From: a virus
Virus record (IMG/VR): IMGVR_UViG_3300050821_024077
Coordinates: 1-32,004 of that record
DNA: 32,004 nucleotides
Strand: one strand, 5' to 3'
The translations under genes were made by a program, and so were the position numbers. A model generated the notes under the pieces. It saw only the letters and a program-made list of their open reading frames with translations, had not been told where the DNA came from and made no database searches. The stretch's first letter is position 1. Each line of letters starts with the position of its first letter. Positions 20,808-29,421 of the stretch are shown in pieces.

Positions 20808-22562
20808 ATGGCGGGCTCAAGCAAAGGGATCACGGTCGTCGCGCGCCTGCTCGGCGGGAAGGAGATTGAGAAGGAATCCGAGCGGATCAGTGGCTCGATC
20901 GACGGCATGGCGGAGGACACGAAGGTCGCCGACGACAAGATGGGCCAGTCGGGCGGCGGCTTTGAACTCTTCCGCGGCAAGCAGAAGCAGGCCCTCGCGG
21001 ACAGCGAGAAGGATCAGCACAGCTTCCTGCGCTCGACGGGCTCGACGCTCGCGAAGTACGGCGCGATGTTCGGCGGCGCCGTCATCCTCGGCGGCGGATA
21101 CGAGTCGATCAAGAAGGCGCTCGGCACCGAAAAGATCGAAGCGTCACTGAGGACGACCCTCAAAAACACGGGGCAGCTCCACGCCAACACCATGCAGCAG
21201 ATCACATCGTCGAGCGCGCGCCTGGCGACGCACGGTGGCTTCTCCCAGCAGGAACAGCTCAAAGGCATCACGCAGCTCGTCGGCGAGACGGGCAGCCACA
21301 CCGCGGCGGTGAAGCTCAACGCGGCGGCAGTGAACCTCGCGCGCGGCGAGAACCTTGAATACTCGGCCGCCCTGAAAATGGTGTCGATGGGCGTGACCGG
21401 CTCGACGGGCCGGCTTCAGAAGTATCTCGGCATTATCCAGCCGGTCAAGACCGCGATCGACCGGGTGAAGGAATCCGAAGCGGGCATGACCACGGCGCAG
21501 AAGGCGACGAACTCGGCCGCGCGCGAAGCCGCCGAACTGCAAGACAAGCGGCTGACGGCGCTGAAGGTCGCGGCGATCACCGAAGCCAAGTACCACGGCG
21601 CCACCGCCGCCTTCAGCAAGACGACCGCGGGCCACATTCAGAACCTCAAGAACGCCTTCGAGGGGCTTGAGGAAACGGTCGGCAAACGGCTCGTGCCGGG
21701 CGTGACGAAACTGCTGACCGTCGGCTCGAACGTCGTGACGTGGGTGCTGAAATCGAAAGTGGCGCTGATCGCGCTCGGCGGCGCCGTCGGCCTGCTCATG
21801 GTCGCGTTCGCTGTCGAGAAGGTCATCCGCTTCGTGGAGGCCGTGAAAGCGCTGACGCTCGTGACGAAGTTGCAGACCGGCGCGCAGTGGCTTCTCGACG
21901 CGGCACTCGACGCCAACCCGATCGGCCTCGTCGTGGTGGGCGTCGCTGCGCTCGTGGCGATCCTCTACGTCGCCTACACGAAGGTCGCGTGGTTCAGGCA
22001 GGGCGTGCAGGCCGTGTGGACGTGGGTGAAGGCGCACTGGCCGCTGCTGGCCGGCATCGTGCTCGGCCCGTTCGTGTTCGCCGCTATCCAGATCGTCACG
22101 CACTGGACCGCGATCGTCGGGTTCTTCAAGGGCGTGCCCGGCAAACTCGCCGCGGCCGGCAAGGGAATGTGGAGCTTCGTCAAGACCGAGTTCAAATCGG
22201 TCATCGACTGGATACTCCGTGGCTGGAACCGGCTGCACTTCAAGATGCCGGGCGTCCACACGCCGTTCGGGACCATCGGCGGCTTCAACATCGGCCTGCC
22301 GCAAATCCCGCTGCTCGGCGAAGGCGGCACCGTCCGCGAACGCGGCTCGGTCGTCGTCGGCGACCGCGGCCCCGAGCTTCTGAGCCTCCCGCCCGGCGCG
22401 CGCGTCGACCCGTTGCTGCCTGGGAGCCGTTCGCAGGGCGCTCCCGGCACGTTCCACCACCAGGGCCGTGACCTCATCGTTATCTGTCAGATCGACCGCA
22501 AAGAGGTCGGGCGCGCGGTGGTGGACGAAATCGACAGGGAATTCGCGCGGGGCAACCGATGA
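20808..22562 (+). CDS. Tail tape measure protein
   Basis: A protein of 584 residues that sets tail length and helps DNA exit. Residues 1-300 are helical coiled coil with typical text (GITVVARLLGGKEIEKESER, TGQLHANTMQQITSSSARLA, KTTAGHIQNLKNAFEGLEET). Three hydrophobic segments lie at about 317-337, 371-391 and 411-431. The C-terminal domain has the classic LGEGGTVRERG, VVVGDRGPELLSLPPGARV motif (503-532). It ends with VICQIDRKEVGRAVVDEIDR. By the usual 0.15 nm per residue it would measure a tail near 88 nm, which is short. The C-terminal motif reappears in the metallopeptidase at 2679-3167. Confidence 0.88.
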   Translation: MAGSSKGITVVARLLGGKEIEKESERISGSIDGMAEDTKVADDKMGQSGGGFELFRGKQKQALADSEKDQHSFLRSTGSTLAKYGAMFGGAVILGGGYESIKKALGTEKIEASLRTTLKNTGQLHANTMQQITSSSARLATHGGFSQQEQLKGITQLVGETGSHTAAVKLNAAAVNLARGENLEYSAALKMVSMGVTGSTGRLQKYLGIIQPVKTAIDRVKESEAGMTTAQKATNSAAREAAELQDKRLTALKVAAITEAKYHGATAAFSKTTAGHIQNLKNAFEGLEETVGKRLVPGVTKLLTVGSNVVTWVLKSKVALIALGGAVGLLMVAFAVEKVIRFVEAVKALTLVTKLQTGAQWLLDAALDANPIGLVVVGVAALVAILYVAYTKVAWFRQGVQAVWTWVKAHWPLLAGIVLGPFVFAAIQIVTHWTAIVGFFKGVPGKLAAAGKGMWSFVKTEFKSVIDWILRGWNRLHFKMPGVHTPFGTIGGFNIGLPQIPLLGEGGTVRERGSVVVGDRGPELLSLPPGARVDPLLPGSRSQGAPGTFHHQGRDLIVICQIDRKEVGRAVVDEIDREFARGNR

Positions 22563-23269
22563 CGAGCGCCCTAGAAGCGATCACCGGCGGCGCCGAAGCC
22601 CCGCCCGAGGACAGCTCGGCAGCAGGCCCGACGCCTTACGACCTCATCGTCAAATGCAAGGGCTGGAAGACGCAGGTCGGCGGCTACCGCACGGACGCGC
22701 CGATCGAGCCGTCGCTTGGCTACGGAGGCCACCCGATCGCGGTGCGCCCGAAGACGTCGGCGCTGACGGTATGGGAGGGGCGCCAGCCGTTTCAGCTCGA
22801 CGTCCCGATGCTGTTCTCCGGCAACCACGTCCCGGAGCTGTGTCGCCTGCTCGACCAGATGGCGAGCGCGAAACCCCCGACGTCGAACCTGGCGCAGCCG
22901 ACCGCTCCCTACGCCGTCACGATCCACAGCACGGTCGGCTCGCTCCCGCTCCCCGGCGGAATGCAGGAAGGCGACGAGTGGTGGATCGAGGATCTGAAGT
23001 GGGGCGACGAGAAACGCAACACCCTCAACGAACTGTATTACAAGGAGGTCGTCGTCACGCTGCTGGAGACGGTGGTCGATGTCACCCTGAAAACGAAAGG
23101 CGCGCACGCCTACACAGTGAAGCACGGTGACACCTGGGCGCGGATCGCAGCCAAGCAGCTCGGCGACCAGGAACGCCAATATGAACTCCGCGAAATGAAC
23201 GGCAATAAGACGAATGCGCAGCTCGCCAAGATGGCCGGCAAGCGCATCCGCATCCCGCAGTCGATATGA
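22559..23269 (+). CDS. LysM-domain baseplate/hub protein (gp53-like)
   Basis: A protein of 236 residues, ATGA-coupled to the tape measure. An N-terminal domain (about 25-175) with strands (YDLIVKCKGWKTQVGGYRTD, ALTVWEGRQPFQLDVPMLF, WWIEDLKWGDEKRNTLNELY, KEVVVTLLETVVDVTLK) fits a baseplate hub connector between tape measure and hub. The C-terminal LysM (183-233: HAYTVKHGDTWARIAAKQLG, QYELREMNGNKTNAQLAKMA, KRIRIPQ) binds peptidoglycan sugars or acts as a protein-protein fold in baseplates. Order TMP, LysM protein, hub matches contractile tails such as Mu- and P2-like systems. Confidence 0.85.
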   Translation: MTSALEAITGGAEAPPEDSSAAGPTPYDLIVKCKGWKTQVGGYRTDAPIEPSLGYGGHPIAVRPKTSALTVWEGRQPFQLDVPMLFSGNHVPELCRLLDQMASAKPPTSNLAQPTAPYAVTIHSTVGSLPLPGGMQEGDEWWIEDLKWGDEKRNTLNELYYKEVVVTLLETVVDVTLKTKGAHAYTVKHGDTWARIAAKQLGDQERQYELREMNGNKTNAQLAKMAGKRIRIPQSI

Positions 23270-25278
23270 GCATTCGCGGCCTCGGCACCAGCATGACCAT
23301 GCAGGTCGGCGGCAAGACGCTCGAAGGCGCGATCCTCGAAACGATCGTCGCGATGGGGTTGACGTTGACGACACAGGGTTCATCAACGATCTCAGCGACC
23401 GCGAAAGACCCCGAGAAGCTGCTCGTGAAATCGGGCTGGTTCAGCAGCAAAGCCGAGGCGTTCCTAGACGGCCTGCCGTTCGTCGCGTGCGCCTTCGTAA
23501 AGAAGGTGGACGAATTCACTCTCGAATTTGAAGACCGCGACTTCTGGAAGATGAAGGAAGGCACGCACTCGCGCGACCCGGTGAGGGTACTCCGCGGCTC
23601 GAAAACGTTGCAGGAGTTCGTGAAGGAACAGACGCAGCGGCTATGCCCGCATACCGACTTCGTCTGTCCGCAGCTCCACGAACAGCAGGCCCGTGAACCG
23701 GAGAAAATCGAAGGCGGCAACAAGGCCGCGCCGTCGCCTGGCGCGGGTGGCGCTGTCAAGATCAAGGGCAAAGTCGCCGACGCAGACCAAGAAAACAACC
23801 TCACCATCATCCTTGCGGTGATCCACGAGAAGCAGGCGCCAAAGGAGGCGTGCCTAGCGATCCTTGAGGCTGGGCTAGCGGAAACCGTCGCGGGCTTCGC
23901 GAGTGAACGTGACCCGCTCGAAGGCTCGACGGGCGTCTTTCAGATCAACCCGCAGGCGCACCCCGGGCTCAAGGTGGACACGAAGCAGAACGCCGAAGAA
24001 TTCCTGACGGGTGGCGGCTTCGGGCCGCCCGGTGGCGCTAACAAGCTCGCGCGCGAAGGTAAGAAGGCCGGCGAAATCGCGAAGCTAGTTGAGGAGCCCC
24101 AGCAGGAACCATCCTTCTTTGAAGCCTACCGCAAGGAAGCCGAAGAAATCCTCAAGAACGCCGGCGGCGCACCGCAGGGCAACATCAAGACGGTGCTTAC
24201 ACCTAAGCCCGAATTCTTTGAACTCAATCAGAAGGTGAACACGCAGGAAGAACCCGAAGAAGAAGACGAAAGCGAAGAAAACGCGCTGTCCGGGATCGAA
24301 GCCTACCTGAAACCGGGGAAGTGGCTGCTGTGGAAATACGGCAACACGTTCTTTCTCTACACGGAGGAGTACCTAGCGCACTCTAAATCCGTCGTGACAC
24401 TCTCCGAAGACACGCCCGGCATCATCGACATCGGTTGGAGCCTCGATCACAGTAAGAAAAAAGTGTCGAAGGTGACGGTCGAATGTCGCGCGCTGCTGTG
24501 GGAGGTGCCGCCCGGTCAGCTCGTCTCATTCGAGGACTCCGTCGGCGAAGAGATCAGCCGCGACAACGACGGCAAAGTAAGGCGCTGGGTTGTGCTCAAC
24601 ATCGAACGCAAGGACATCACCGATAACGCGACGACCGTCGAACTGATCCTCCCCGAACAAGGCAAGCGCGAAAAGGCCGTCACCGCAAAGGAGGAAGTGA
24701 TCGCGCTCAACGGCGCCACCGGGCACCATGAAGCGCAGACCAACGCTTCGGGCACGGCGGGCGCCGGGAAGCTCAAACGGGACTCGGTCATCTGGCAGGT
24801 GTACGTGCAGGCGAAGTGGATCGCCGAACAAGGATTCTTCTACTGGTTCGGTGGCGGTCACGCTAGCTTCGGGCCGACCGTCTTTCAGCAGGCCGGGCCG
24901 GAAGGCAACCCGCCGAAAGAGGAAGGTCTCGACTGCTCCGGCCTGCTGTCGTGGGCGCTGCACTCCGCCCATGCGTGGGTCGAAGGCGAACCGCCGTTTG
25001 ACACGCAGCTCTTTGAAAAATGGGGGGAACCCGGCGAAGGCAAGTACATCACCGTGTGGGTGGCCGACACCGTTGCGCAAGCCCACTGCTTCCTATGGAT
25101 TCAGATACCGAGCGTCCTGCGCCCCGAAGGTGGCCCCGACATCGACTACGCACTGGAAGCGTCGCACTCCGGGGCGACCGTACCGGTGCCGCGCGGTGTC
25201 GGCTTGCGACCCCGCACGCAGTATTACCCGAACCCCGCGGCTGAAGGCTTCAAAGCTCGACACTGGCCCGGTACGTGA
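23266..25278 (+). CDS. Tail hub protein with transglycosylase-like and NlpC/P60-like domains
   Basis: A protein of 670 residues, ATGA-coupled to the LysM gene. The hub part (1-150 and about 345-470; e.g. ILETIVAMGLTLTTQGSSTI, FEDSVGEEISRDNDGKVRRW) resembles gpD/gp27-type proteins. Residues about 178-300 look like a lytic transglycosylase: EAGLAETVAGFASERDPLEG, STGVFQINPQAHPG, with E206 as the likely acid. An acidic linker (329-339) follows. The C-terminal part (about 505-645) has LDCSGLLSWAL with C557, AHCFLWI with H607, and EASHSGATV with H634, the Cys-His-polar pattern of NlpC/P60 peptidases. Together they would cut glycan and peptide bonds at the puncture point. The domain borders are by eye. 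Confidence 0.83.
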   Translation: MSIRGLGTSMTMQVGGKTLEGAILETIVAMGLTLTTQGSSTISATAKDPEKLLVKSGWFSSKAEAFLDGLPFVACAFVKKVDEFTLEFEDRDFWKMKEGTHSRDPVRVLRGSKTLQEFVKEQTQRLCPHTDFVCPQLHEQQAREPEKIEGGNKAAPSPGAGGAVKIKGKVADADQENNLTIILAVIHEKQAPKEACLAILEAGLAETVAGFASERDPLEGSTGVFQINPQAHPGLKVDTKQNAEEFLTGGGFGPPGGANKLAREGKKAGEIAKLVEEPQQEPSFFEAYRKEAEEILKNAGGAPQGNIKTVLTPKPEFFELNQKVNTQEEPEEEDESEENALSGIEAYLKPGKWLLWKYGNTFFLYTEEYLAHSKSVVTLSEDTPGIIDIGWSLDHSKKKVSKVTVECRALLWEVPPGQLVSFEDSVGEEISRDNDGKVRRWVVLNIERKDITDNATTVELILPEQGKREKAVTAKEEVIALNGATGHHEAQTNASGTAGAGKLKRDSVIWQVYVQAKWIAEQGFFYWFGGGHASFGPTVFQQAGPEGNPPKEEGLDCSGLLSWALHSAHAWVEGEPPFDTQLFEKWGEPGEGKYITVWVADTVAQAHCFLWIQIPSVLRPEGGPDIDYALEASHSGATVPVPRGVGLRPRTQYYPNPAAEGFKARHWPGT

Positions 25279-25556
25279 TGCACCCCGCCTTCGGTGATCT
25301 TCAGAAGAGTCAGCACCGCGCCGCGCGCAGGCGCCCATCGTTTCTAGTGGGCGAAGTCATCGAAGCGCCGGGGAGCGTCGCCGACAAGGTGAGGGTGCGC
25401 GAGCAGGGCGACACGAGCGGGCTCTACCTCGGCGAAGCGTCGTGGCCGAAACCCGCGGCGCCGAAAGAACTACCGGCAGCGGGCGACGTCTGCCTAGTGG
25501 CGATCGACAACCGCGGCGTGCCGTGGATCGCCGGCTGGGCGATACCGAACTGGTGA
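25278..25556 (+). CDS. Small OB-fold baseplate spike protein (gpV-like)
   Basis: A protein of 92 residues; ATG 25278 shares a base with the hub stop (GTG 25275 is also open). After a basic start, strands form an OB-like barrel: PSFLVGEVIEAPGSVADKVR, VREQGDTSGLYLGEASWP, AAGDVCLVAIDNRGVPWIAG. Position between hub and gp25-like genes is that of the spike (gpV/gp5 tip), but this version is very short and lacks a visible beta-helix tail or HxH iron site. It may be a spike base or a truncated form. Confidence 0.72.
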   Translation: MHPAFGDLQKSQHRAARRRPSFLVGEVIEAPGSVADKVRVREQGDTSGLYLGEASWPKPAAPKELPAAGDVCLVAIDNRGVPWIAGWAIPNW

Positions 25557-25566
25557 GGAGAGCGCG

Positions 25567-25890
25567 ATGGCCGAATCACTCGAAGTACCCGTGATGAAGT
25601 GGCCCTTTCGCATGGGTGGCTTCAACTCCAGCGAGATCGCCTACGTCGAACAAGACACGCCCGAAGAGGTCGCGCAGTGCGTGGCGATGGTCTTCAGCGT
25701 CGAACAAGGCGCCCTCGTGGACGCGCCGAAACTCGGCCTGCCCGACCCTACGTTCCGAATCGGCGGCGTCAGCGAAGCGACCCTGCTGGCCGTGGCGCAG
25801 CGGTGGGAGCCGCGAGCTGCGCTGAATCTCACCCGCGACACGATCGTCGCGCTCGCGCAGGCCGTTGACGTGGAGGTCTCCGATGCCTGA
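25567..25890 (+). CDS. Baseplate wedge protein, gp25-like (W)
   Basis: A protein of 107 residues with GAGGAG 6 bases upstream. The text VPVMKWPFRMGGFNSSEIAY, VEQDTPEEVAQCVAMVFSVE, QGALVDAPKLGLPDPTF, EATLLAVAQRWEPRAALNLT follows the gp25/lysozyme-related wedge family, with the conserved turn before LxxGxPDPTF. The family lost lysozyme activity and nucleates the sheath. The next gene starts 8 bases before its end. Confidence 0.84.
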   Translation: MAESLEVPVMKWPFRMGGFNSSEIAYVEQDTPEEVAQCVAMVFSVEQGALVDAPKLGLPDPTFRIGGVSEATLLAVAQRWEPRAALNLTRDTIVALAQAVDVEVSDA

Positions 25891-27262
25891 ACCCTTCCCC
25901 GAACCGCCGCTGATCCCCTCCAGCGAAGCGCTCGTGCAGCGCGTCATCACGCAGCTCCAGGCGCAGTACCCGAACTGGACGCCGAACCCGGCGAGCCCCG
26001 AATACCGCATGTTCTTGGCGTTCGCCGCCATCGCGTGCGAAGTCATCGTCCTATGCTTCCAGGCGCCCGAAGAACTGATCCGCTGGATCGGCGAAGTCGT
26101 CTACCAGACGCCGCCGACGCCGGCGACCTACGCCACTGCGACGGCCACCGTCGAAGCGGTGGACACGCTCGGGCATACCCTCGAAGCGGGTGCGGTTGTC
26201 CTCGTGACCCCGGAAGGCGGGACGCCTGTCGCGTTTGAAGTGACCGCGAGCGTCACGATCCCGCCGGGCGAATCGAAAACCGCCGCGGGCGCCGTGAAGC
26301 TCCAGGCGGTCGAACCCGGCACCGAAGGCAACATCCCCGGCACCGCCGCGGTGGAACCCAACGAACTGCTCGCGTGGGTGAAGCCGAAAGGGATCACGCT
26401 CGCCGCGGCGCCGGCCGGCGGCGAGGCCGAAGAAACGATCGTGGCGTACACGCAGCGCATCCGCGAACTCGCGCGGCTCGTCAAGCCGCAGCCGATCCTC
26501 CCCGCCGACTTCGCCAACTATGTGCGGCTGTTGATCCCCGGCATCGAGCGGTGCGTCGCCGTTGACATGCTCGAACTGAAGCACACCACGCCGACCGCGG
26601 AAGAAATCGCCAAAGAGGAAGGCAGCGAAGTCGAAGCGGAAGGCGTCGAACGGTGCGTGACGGTGATCCCGCTGACCGCCGAAGGAAACGTTCCGCCCAA
26701 AGCGACGCTCGAACTCGCCTACGAAAAGCTGAAGGCCGCGCGCGAGGAGACATTCAAGCCGTACGTGGGCCTGCCGTCGCTGCATCCCATCACGATCAAA
26801 CTCGTCGGCACCTTCCTCCCCGGCTACGCGAAAGCGGCCGTCGCGGCGAACCTCGAATCGGCCCTCGAATCGCTGCTGAGCCCCCCCATGTTCGGCGTCG
26901 CGGCCACGGGAGACACAACGACGTGGATCAATAAGAAGAATCTCTTTTACCAGGACGTCGTTACGGCCATCGATAACGTGCAGGGCTTCGGCCACTACAC
27001 CGAACTGAAGGTCAACGGCGGGGAATCCACCGTGGCGCTGTCGGGCATCGCGCCGCTCGTGCGAACGCACACGCTGACCGGCATCGCGGCCTACGCCGCT
27101 GGCACCGAATACAGCGAGGGCCAGCTTGTCTACGAAGCCGGCATCGTGTACGAATCGATCACGTCGGGCCTGCAAAAAGGGCACACGCCAAGTTCTGACG
27201 CCGGCGTCCACTGGAAGTCGCTCGGCGGCATGACCATCACCCTGAGCGAAGGCGCGGAATGA
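25883..27262 (+). CDS. Baseplate J-like protein (wedge)
   Basis: A protein of 459 residues from ATG 25883, with GGAGG 6 bases upstream; the frame is open a little further, to a TTG at 25865. It has the classical J/gp6-like wedge design. A helical start, SEALVQRVITQLQAQYPNWT, is followed by PASPEYRMFLAFAAIACEVI. Then come ATATVEAVDTLGHTLEAGAV, PVAFEVTASVTIPPG, LQAVEPGTEGNIPGTAAVEP, EETIVAYTQRIRELARLVKP, and the later VRLLIPGIERCVAVDML, THTLTGIAAY and a C-terminal carbohydrate-like strand domain (EYSEGQLVYEAGIVYESITS). It forms the baseplate ring with gp25 and tail protein I. A clear and common family. Confidence 0.88.
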   Translation: MPEPFPEPPLIPSSEALVQRVITQLQAQYPNWTPNPASPEYRMFLAFAAIACEVIVLCFQAPEELIRWIGEVVYQTPPTPATYATATATVEAVDTLGHTLEAGAVVLVTPEGGTPVAFEVTASVTIPPGESKTAAGAVKLQAVEPGTEGNIPGTAAVEPNELLAWVKPKGITLAAAPAGGEAEETIVAYTQRIRELARLVKPQPILPADFANYVRLLIPGIERCVAVDMLELKHTTPTAEEIAKEEGSEVEAEGVERCVTVIPLTAEGNVPPKATLELAYEKLKAAREETFKPYVGLPSLHPITIKLVGTFLPGYAKAAVAANLESALESLLSPPMFGVAATGDTTTWINKKNLFYQDVVTAIDNVQGFGHYTELKVNGGESTVALSGIAPLVRTHTLTGIAAYAAGTEYSEGQLVYEAGIVYESITSGLQKGHTPSSDAGVHWKSLGGMTITLSEGAE

Positions 27263-27897
27263 GCGTCGAACCGGAGATCAGCGCGAGCGGAGAACTGCTC
27301 TACCAGCGGGTGCTCCCGCTCATGGGGAGCGATGAAGAATACGGCTGGTTCGGCCGCTACTTGTGCGGCGCTCTCATGGACGGTCTCCTCCAGGGCTTCG
27401 ATCAGGTCGTTCTCGGTAGCGAGATCGACGGCGTCGTGTACGGCCCGTGGTGCGTGGTCGCGGTCCCGGCGGTCTGCCCGCCCGCGTGGCTCCCGTGGAG
27501 TAGCGCGCTCTACGGCGTGACTCTCACTCCGGGGTCGAGCGTCGCTGTGCAGCGGCAGACGATCGAGGAACTGCCGCCGCAGAAGCGCGGTGGCATCACG
27601 GCGATGGCTGCTGCTGCTGCCCCCGAGCTGATCGGTACAGGGACCGCCGAAGCGCCGCAGTTCAATCTCACCCTGATCGAGCGGCCCGCTGGCAAAGCGT
27701 ACAAAATCAACGGCTACGTCGCGCCCGAACCGAGCACGGCGCAGCAGGCCGCGATCGAAGCGGCACTGCTGACACAGAAGGCCGGCGGCATCAAGCTCAC
27801 GATGTCGTGGAACGTCGTCGAGTGGGAAGAAGCGACGCTGAAGTACGAAGAAACCTCGGAGACCTGGGCCGGCGCCACGCTGGCCGGTGTTACCTGA
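27259..27897 (+). CDS. Tail protein I (gpI-like baseplate wedge)
   Basis: A protein of 212 residues, ATGA-coupled to the J gene. It has an N-terminal region ELLYQRVLPLMGSDEEYGW, PPAWLPWSSALYGVTLTPG and a C-terminal half rich in strands (FNLTLIERPAGKAYKINGYV, KAGGIKLTMSWNVVEWEE). The PPxWLPWxxALYGV motif is typical of the tail-protein-I family, which joins the wedge to fibres. Position between J and the collar fibre supports the call. Confidence 0.77.
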   Translation: MSVEPEISASGELLYQRVLPLMGSDEEYGWFGRYLCGALMDGLLQGFDQVVLGSEIDGVVYGPWCVVAVPAVCPPAWLPWSSALYGVTLTPGSSVAVQRQTIEELPPQKRGGITAMAAAAAPELIGTGTAEAPQFNLTLIERPAGKAYKINGYVAPEPSTAQQAAIEAALLTQKAGGIKLTMSWNVVEWEEATLKYEETSETWAGATLAGVT

Positions 27898-27916
27898 TCG
27901 AGACCGGGAGGTCCGC

Positions 27917-29077
27917 ATGGCCGTTACCGACTACACCACGAACCGCCATCTGCCCTACCCGACCGGGGCAGACTACATCCCGGAAGGCCCCGCCGAGCTG
28001 GAGGCCATCGCCAACGCACTCGACGGCGAAAACCGTGGGGAGATCGACTTCCTCCAAGTGGGAGTCGTGAGCGCGACGGACTGGTCGTTTACCGCGACGA
28101 TGGAATCCAGCAGCGAATGTAAGCTGGGGTCTACCGCGACGGTCGGCGGTGTCGCGTGGCTGCCCCTGGCGGCGATCGGGCTGGTGCGCAGCGTGACGAC
28201 AGCCGCGAAACTATCGGCGCTGAAACCGGCCTCTTTGCCCGGCAGCGGTAAATACCTCACGGTCGGGTTCGAGCTGACGCCATCGACCTCCGACGCGGCG
28301 GCGACCGTCAGTGTGGTGTCGGGCACCGAACAGACCACGCAGGCACTCGCGGAAGTGAACTCCCCGGCTATCACGGCGGGCAACGCCCGCGTGCGGGATG
28401 TCGTGGTCTTGAACACGGCTGGCGTTTACTCGATCGCGTCGCAGACCGACCGGCGCTCGCAGGTTGACTTGACGCATATGCCCGGAGACTTGATCTTCAC
28501 GGCTACGTCTTCGCGGTTCGGGTGCCTGCCGTGCGAAGGGCAGGCGGTGCCACGTACGAGCTACCCCAATCTTTTCGCAGCGATCGGCACGACGTACGGG
28601 GCGGGCAACGGCACTACGACGTTCGGCCTCCCGGATTATCGAGGCCGTGTGCCTATGGGCGCAGGCACGGGAACCGGGGGCGAAGAATCGGAAAGTTTCC
28701 CGGCGCGTTCGCTCGGCCAGAAAGTCGGCGCGCTCGTTCACAAACTGACCGTCGGGCAACTCGCCTCCCACTCGCACGGCGGCAAAACGGGCACCAGCAC
28801 CACCGGTGCTGGTGGCTTCCACAGTCACTTGATCTTGGCCTCCACGACAAACAACCCCGCCAGCGGCGGGGCGTGGGAAGGCGGCGGCGGCGAGTGGACG
28901 TTCGGAGGCGTGTCCTTCCAGTCTCCGACCTATGTGGGCGTCGATACCGGGATCACGAACGGCTCCGGGGAACACACGCATACAGTGCCGGCGCTGGCGA
29001 TCTCCGCGGAAGGTGGCGGGGAAGCTCACAACATCGTCCAGCCCTCGACGACCTGCAACGTTTGGATCAAGTTCTAA
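27917..29077 (+). CDS. Tail collar/fibre protein
   Basis: A protein of 386 residues from ATG 27917, with GGGAGG 6 bases upstream. The N-terminal region (YTTNRHLPYPTGADYIPEGP) is the baseplate anchor. The middle is strand-rich. Residues about 185-247 are a tail collar domain: MPGDLIFTATSSRFGCLPCE, GQAVPRTSYPNLFAAIGTTY, GLPDYRGRVPMGAG. The tip has three HxH pairs (285-287 HSH, 302-304 HSH, 353-355 HTH) as in T4 gp12 and gp37, where such pairs hold zinc or iron and lock the trimer. It is the best candidate receptor-binding protein here. No separate long-fibre gene or fibre chaperone is seen. Confidence 0.86.
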   Translation: MAVTDYTTNRHLPYPTGADYIPEGPAELEAIANALDGENRGEIDFLQVGVVSATDWSFTATMESSSECKLGSTATVGGVAWLPLAAIGLVRSVTTAAKLSALKPASLPGSGKYLTVGFELTPSTSDAAATVSVVSGTEQTTQALAEVNSPAITAGNARVRDVVVLNTAGVYSIASQTDRRSQVDLTHMPGDLIFTATSSRFGCLPCEGQAVPRTSYPNLFAAIGTTYGAGNGTTTFGLPDYRGRVPMGAGTGTGGEESESFPARSLGQKVGALVHKLTVGQLASHSHGGKTGTSTTGAGGFHSHLILASTTNNPASGGAWEGGGGEWTFGGVSFQSPTYVGVDTGITNGSGEHTHTVPALAISAEGGGEAHNIVQPSTTCNVWIKF

Positions 29078-29421
29078 TGCCGGAGGAGACGGAGCAGCAG
29101 CGCGAGGCGAAGGCCCTCCAGCTCGCCGAAGCCCGGGGGCGCCGACAGCAGGTCGTGGACGGCCGATTGGATGAGCACGACCGGCGGTTCGAGCGGATCA
29201 ACGGGTCGATCGACCGCTCAGCCGACGCGCAGGAGAAGACGGAGACCCGGCTCGCTGGCCTGGAGCGCAAGGTGGACCAGGTCATCGCGAAAATGAAGAC
29301 AGCGGACGAGGTCTCCGGCGCGCTCGCGAAGGCCGCGGTGTCCCGCCGCGAGTTCTGGCTCGGCGTCGCCGCAGTCGTCGCCGTGCTTGTCGCATCTCTA
29401 CTCCAGGGGGCGCACCTATGA
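29077..29421 (+). CDS. XhlA-like membrane protein (coiled coil plus C-terminal TM)
   Basis: A protein of 114 residues starting with the final A of the fibre stop (TAATG). Residues 1-85 form a charged coiled coil (EQQREAKALQLAEARGRRQQ, FERINGSIDRSADAQEKTET, LAGLERKVDQVIAKMKTADE). The end is a single membrane segment (EFWLGVAAVVAVLVASLLQG). This design is that of XhlA/haemolysin-type proteins which cooperate with holins in lysis. The position right after the fibre gene fits a lysis cassette. No endolysin gene adjoins it, so the role is inferred. Confidence 0.66.
   Translation: MPEETEQQREAKALQLAEARGRRQQVVDGRLDEHDRRFERINGSIDRSADAQEKTETRLAGLERKVDQVIAKMKTADEVSGALAKAAVSRREFWLGVAAVVAVLVASLLQGAHL

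Noticed and set aside
21144-22460. Long reverse-strand open frame opposite the tape measure
   Set aside because: Same explanation: shadow of a real gene with high third-position GC; composition very high in His/Arg/Asp.
26051-27211. Reverse-strand open frame opposite the baseplate J gene
   Set aside because: Shadow frame of a recognised family gene; no start context.
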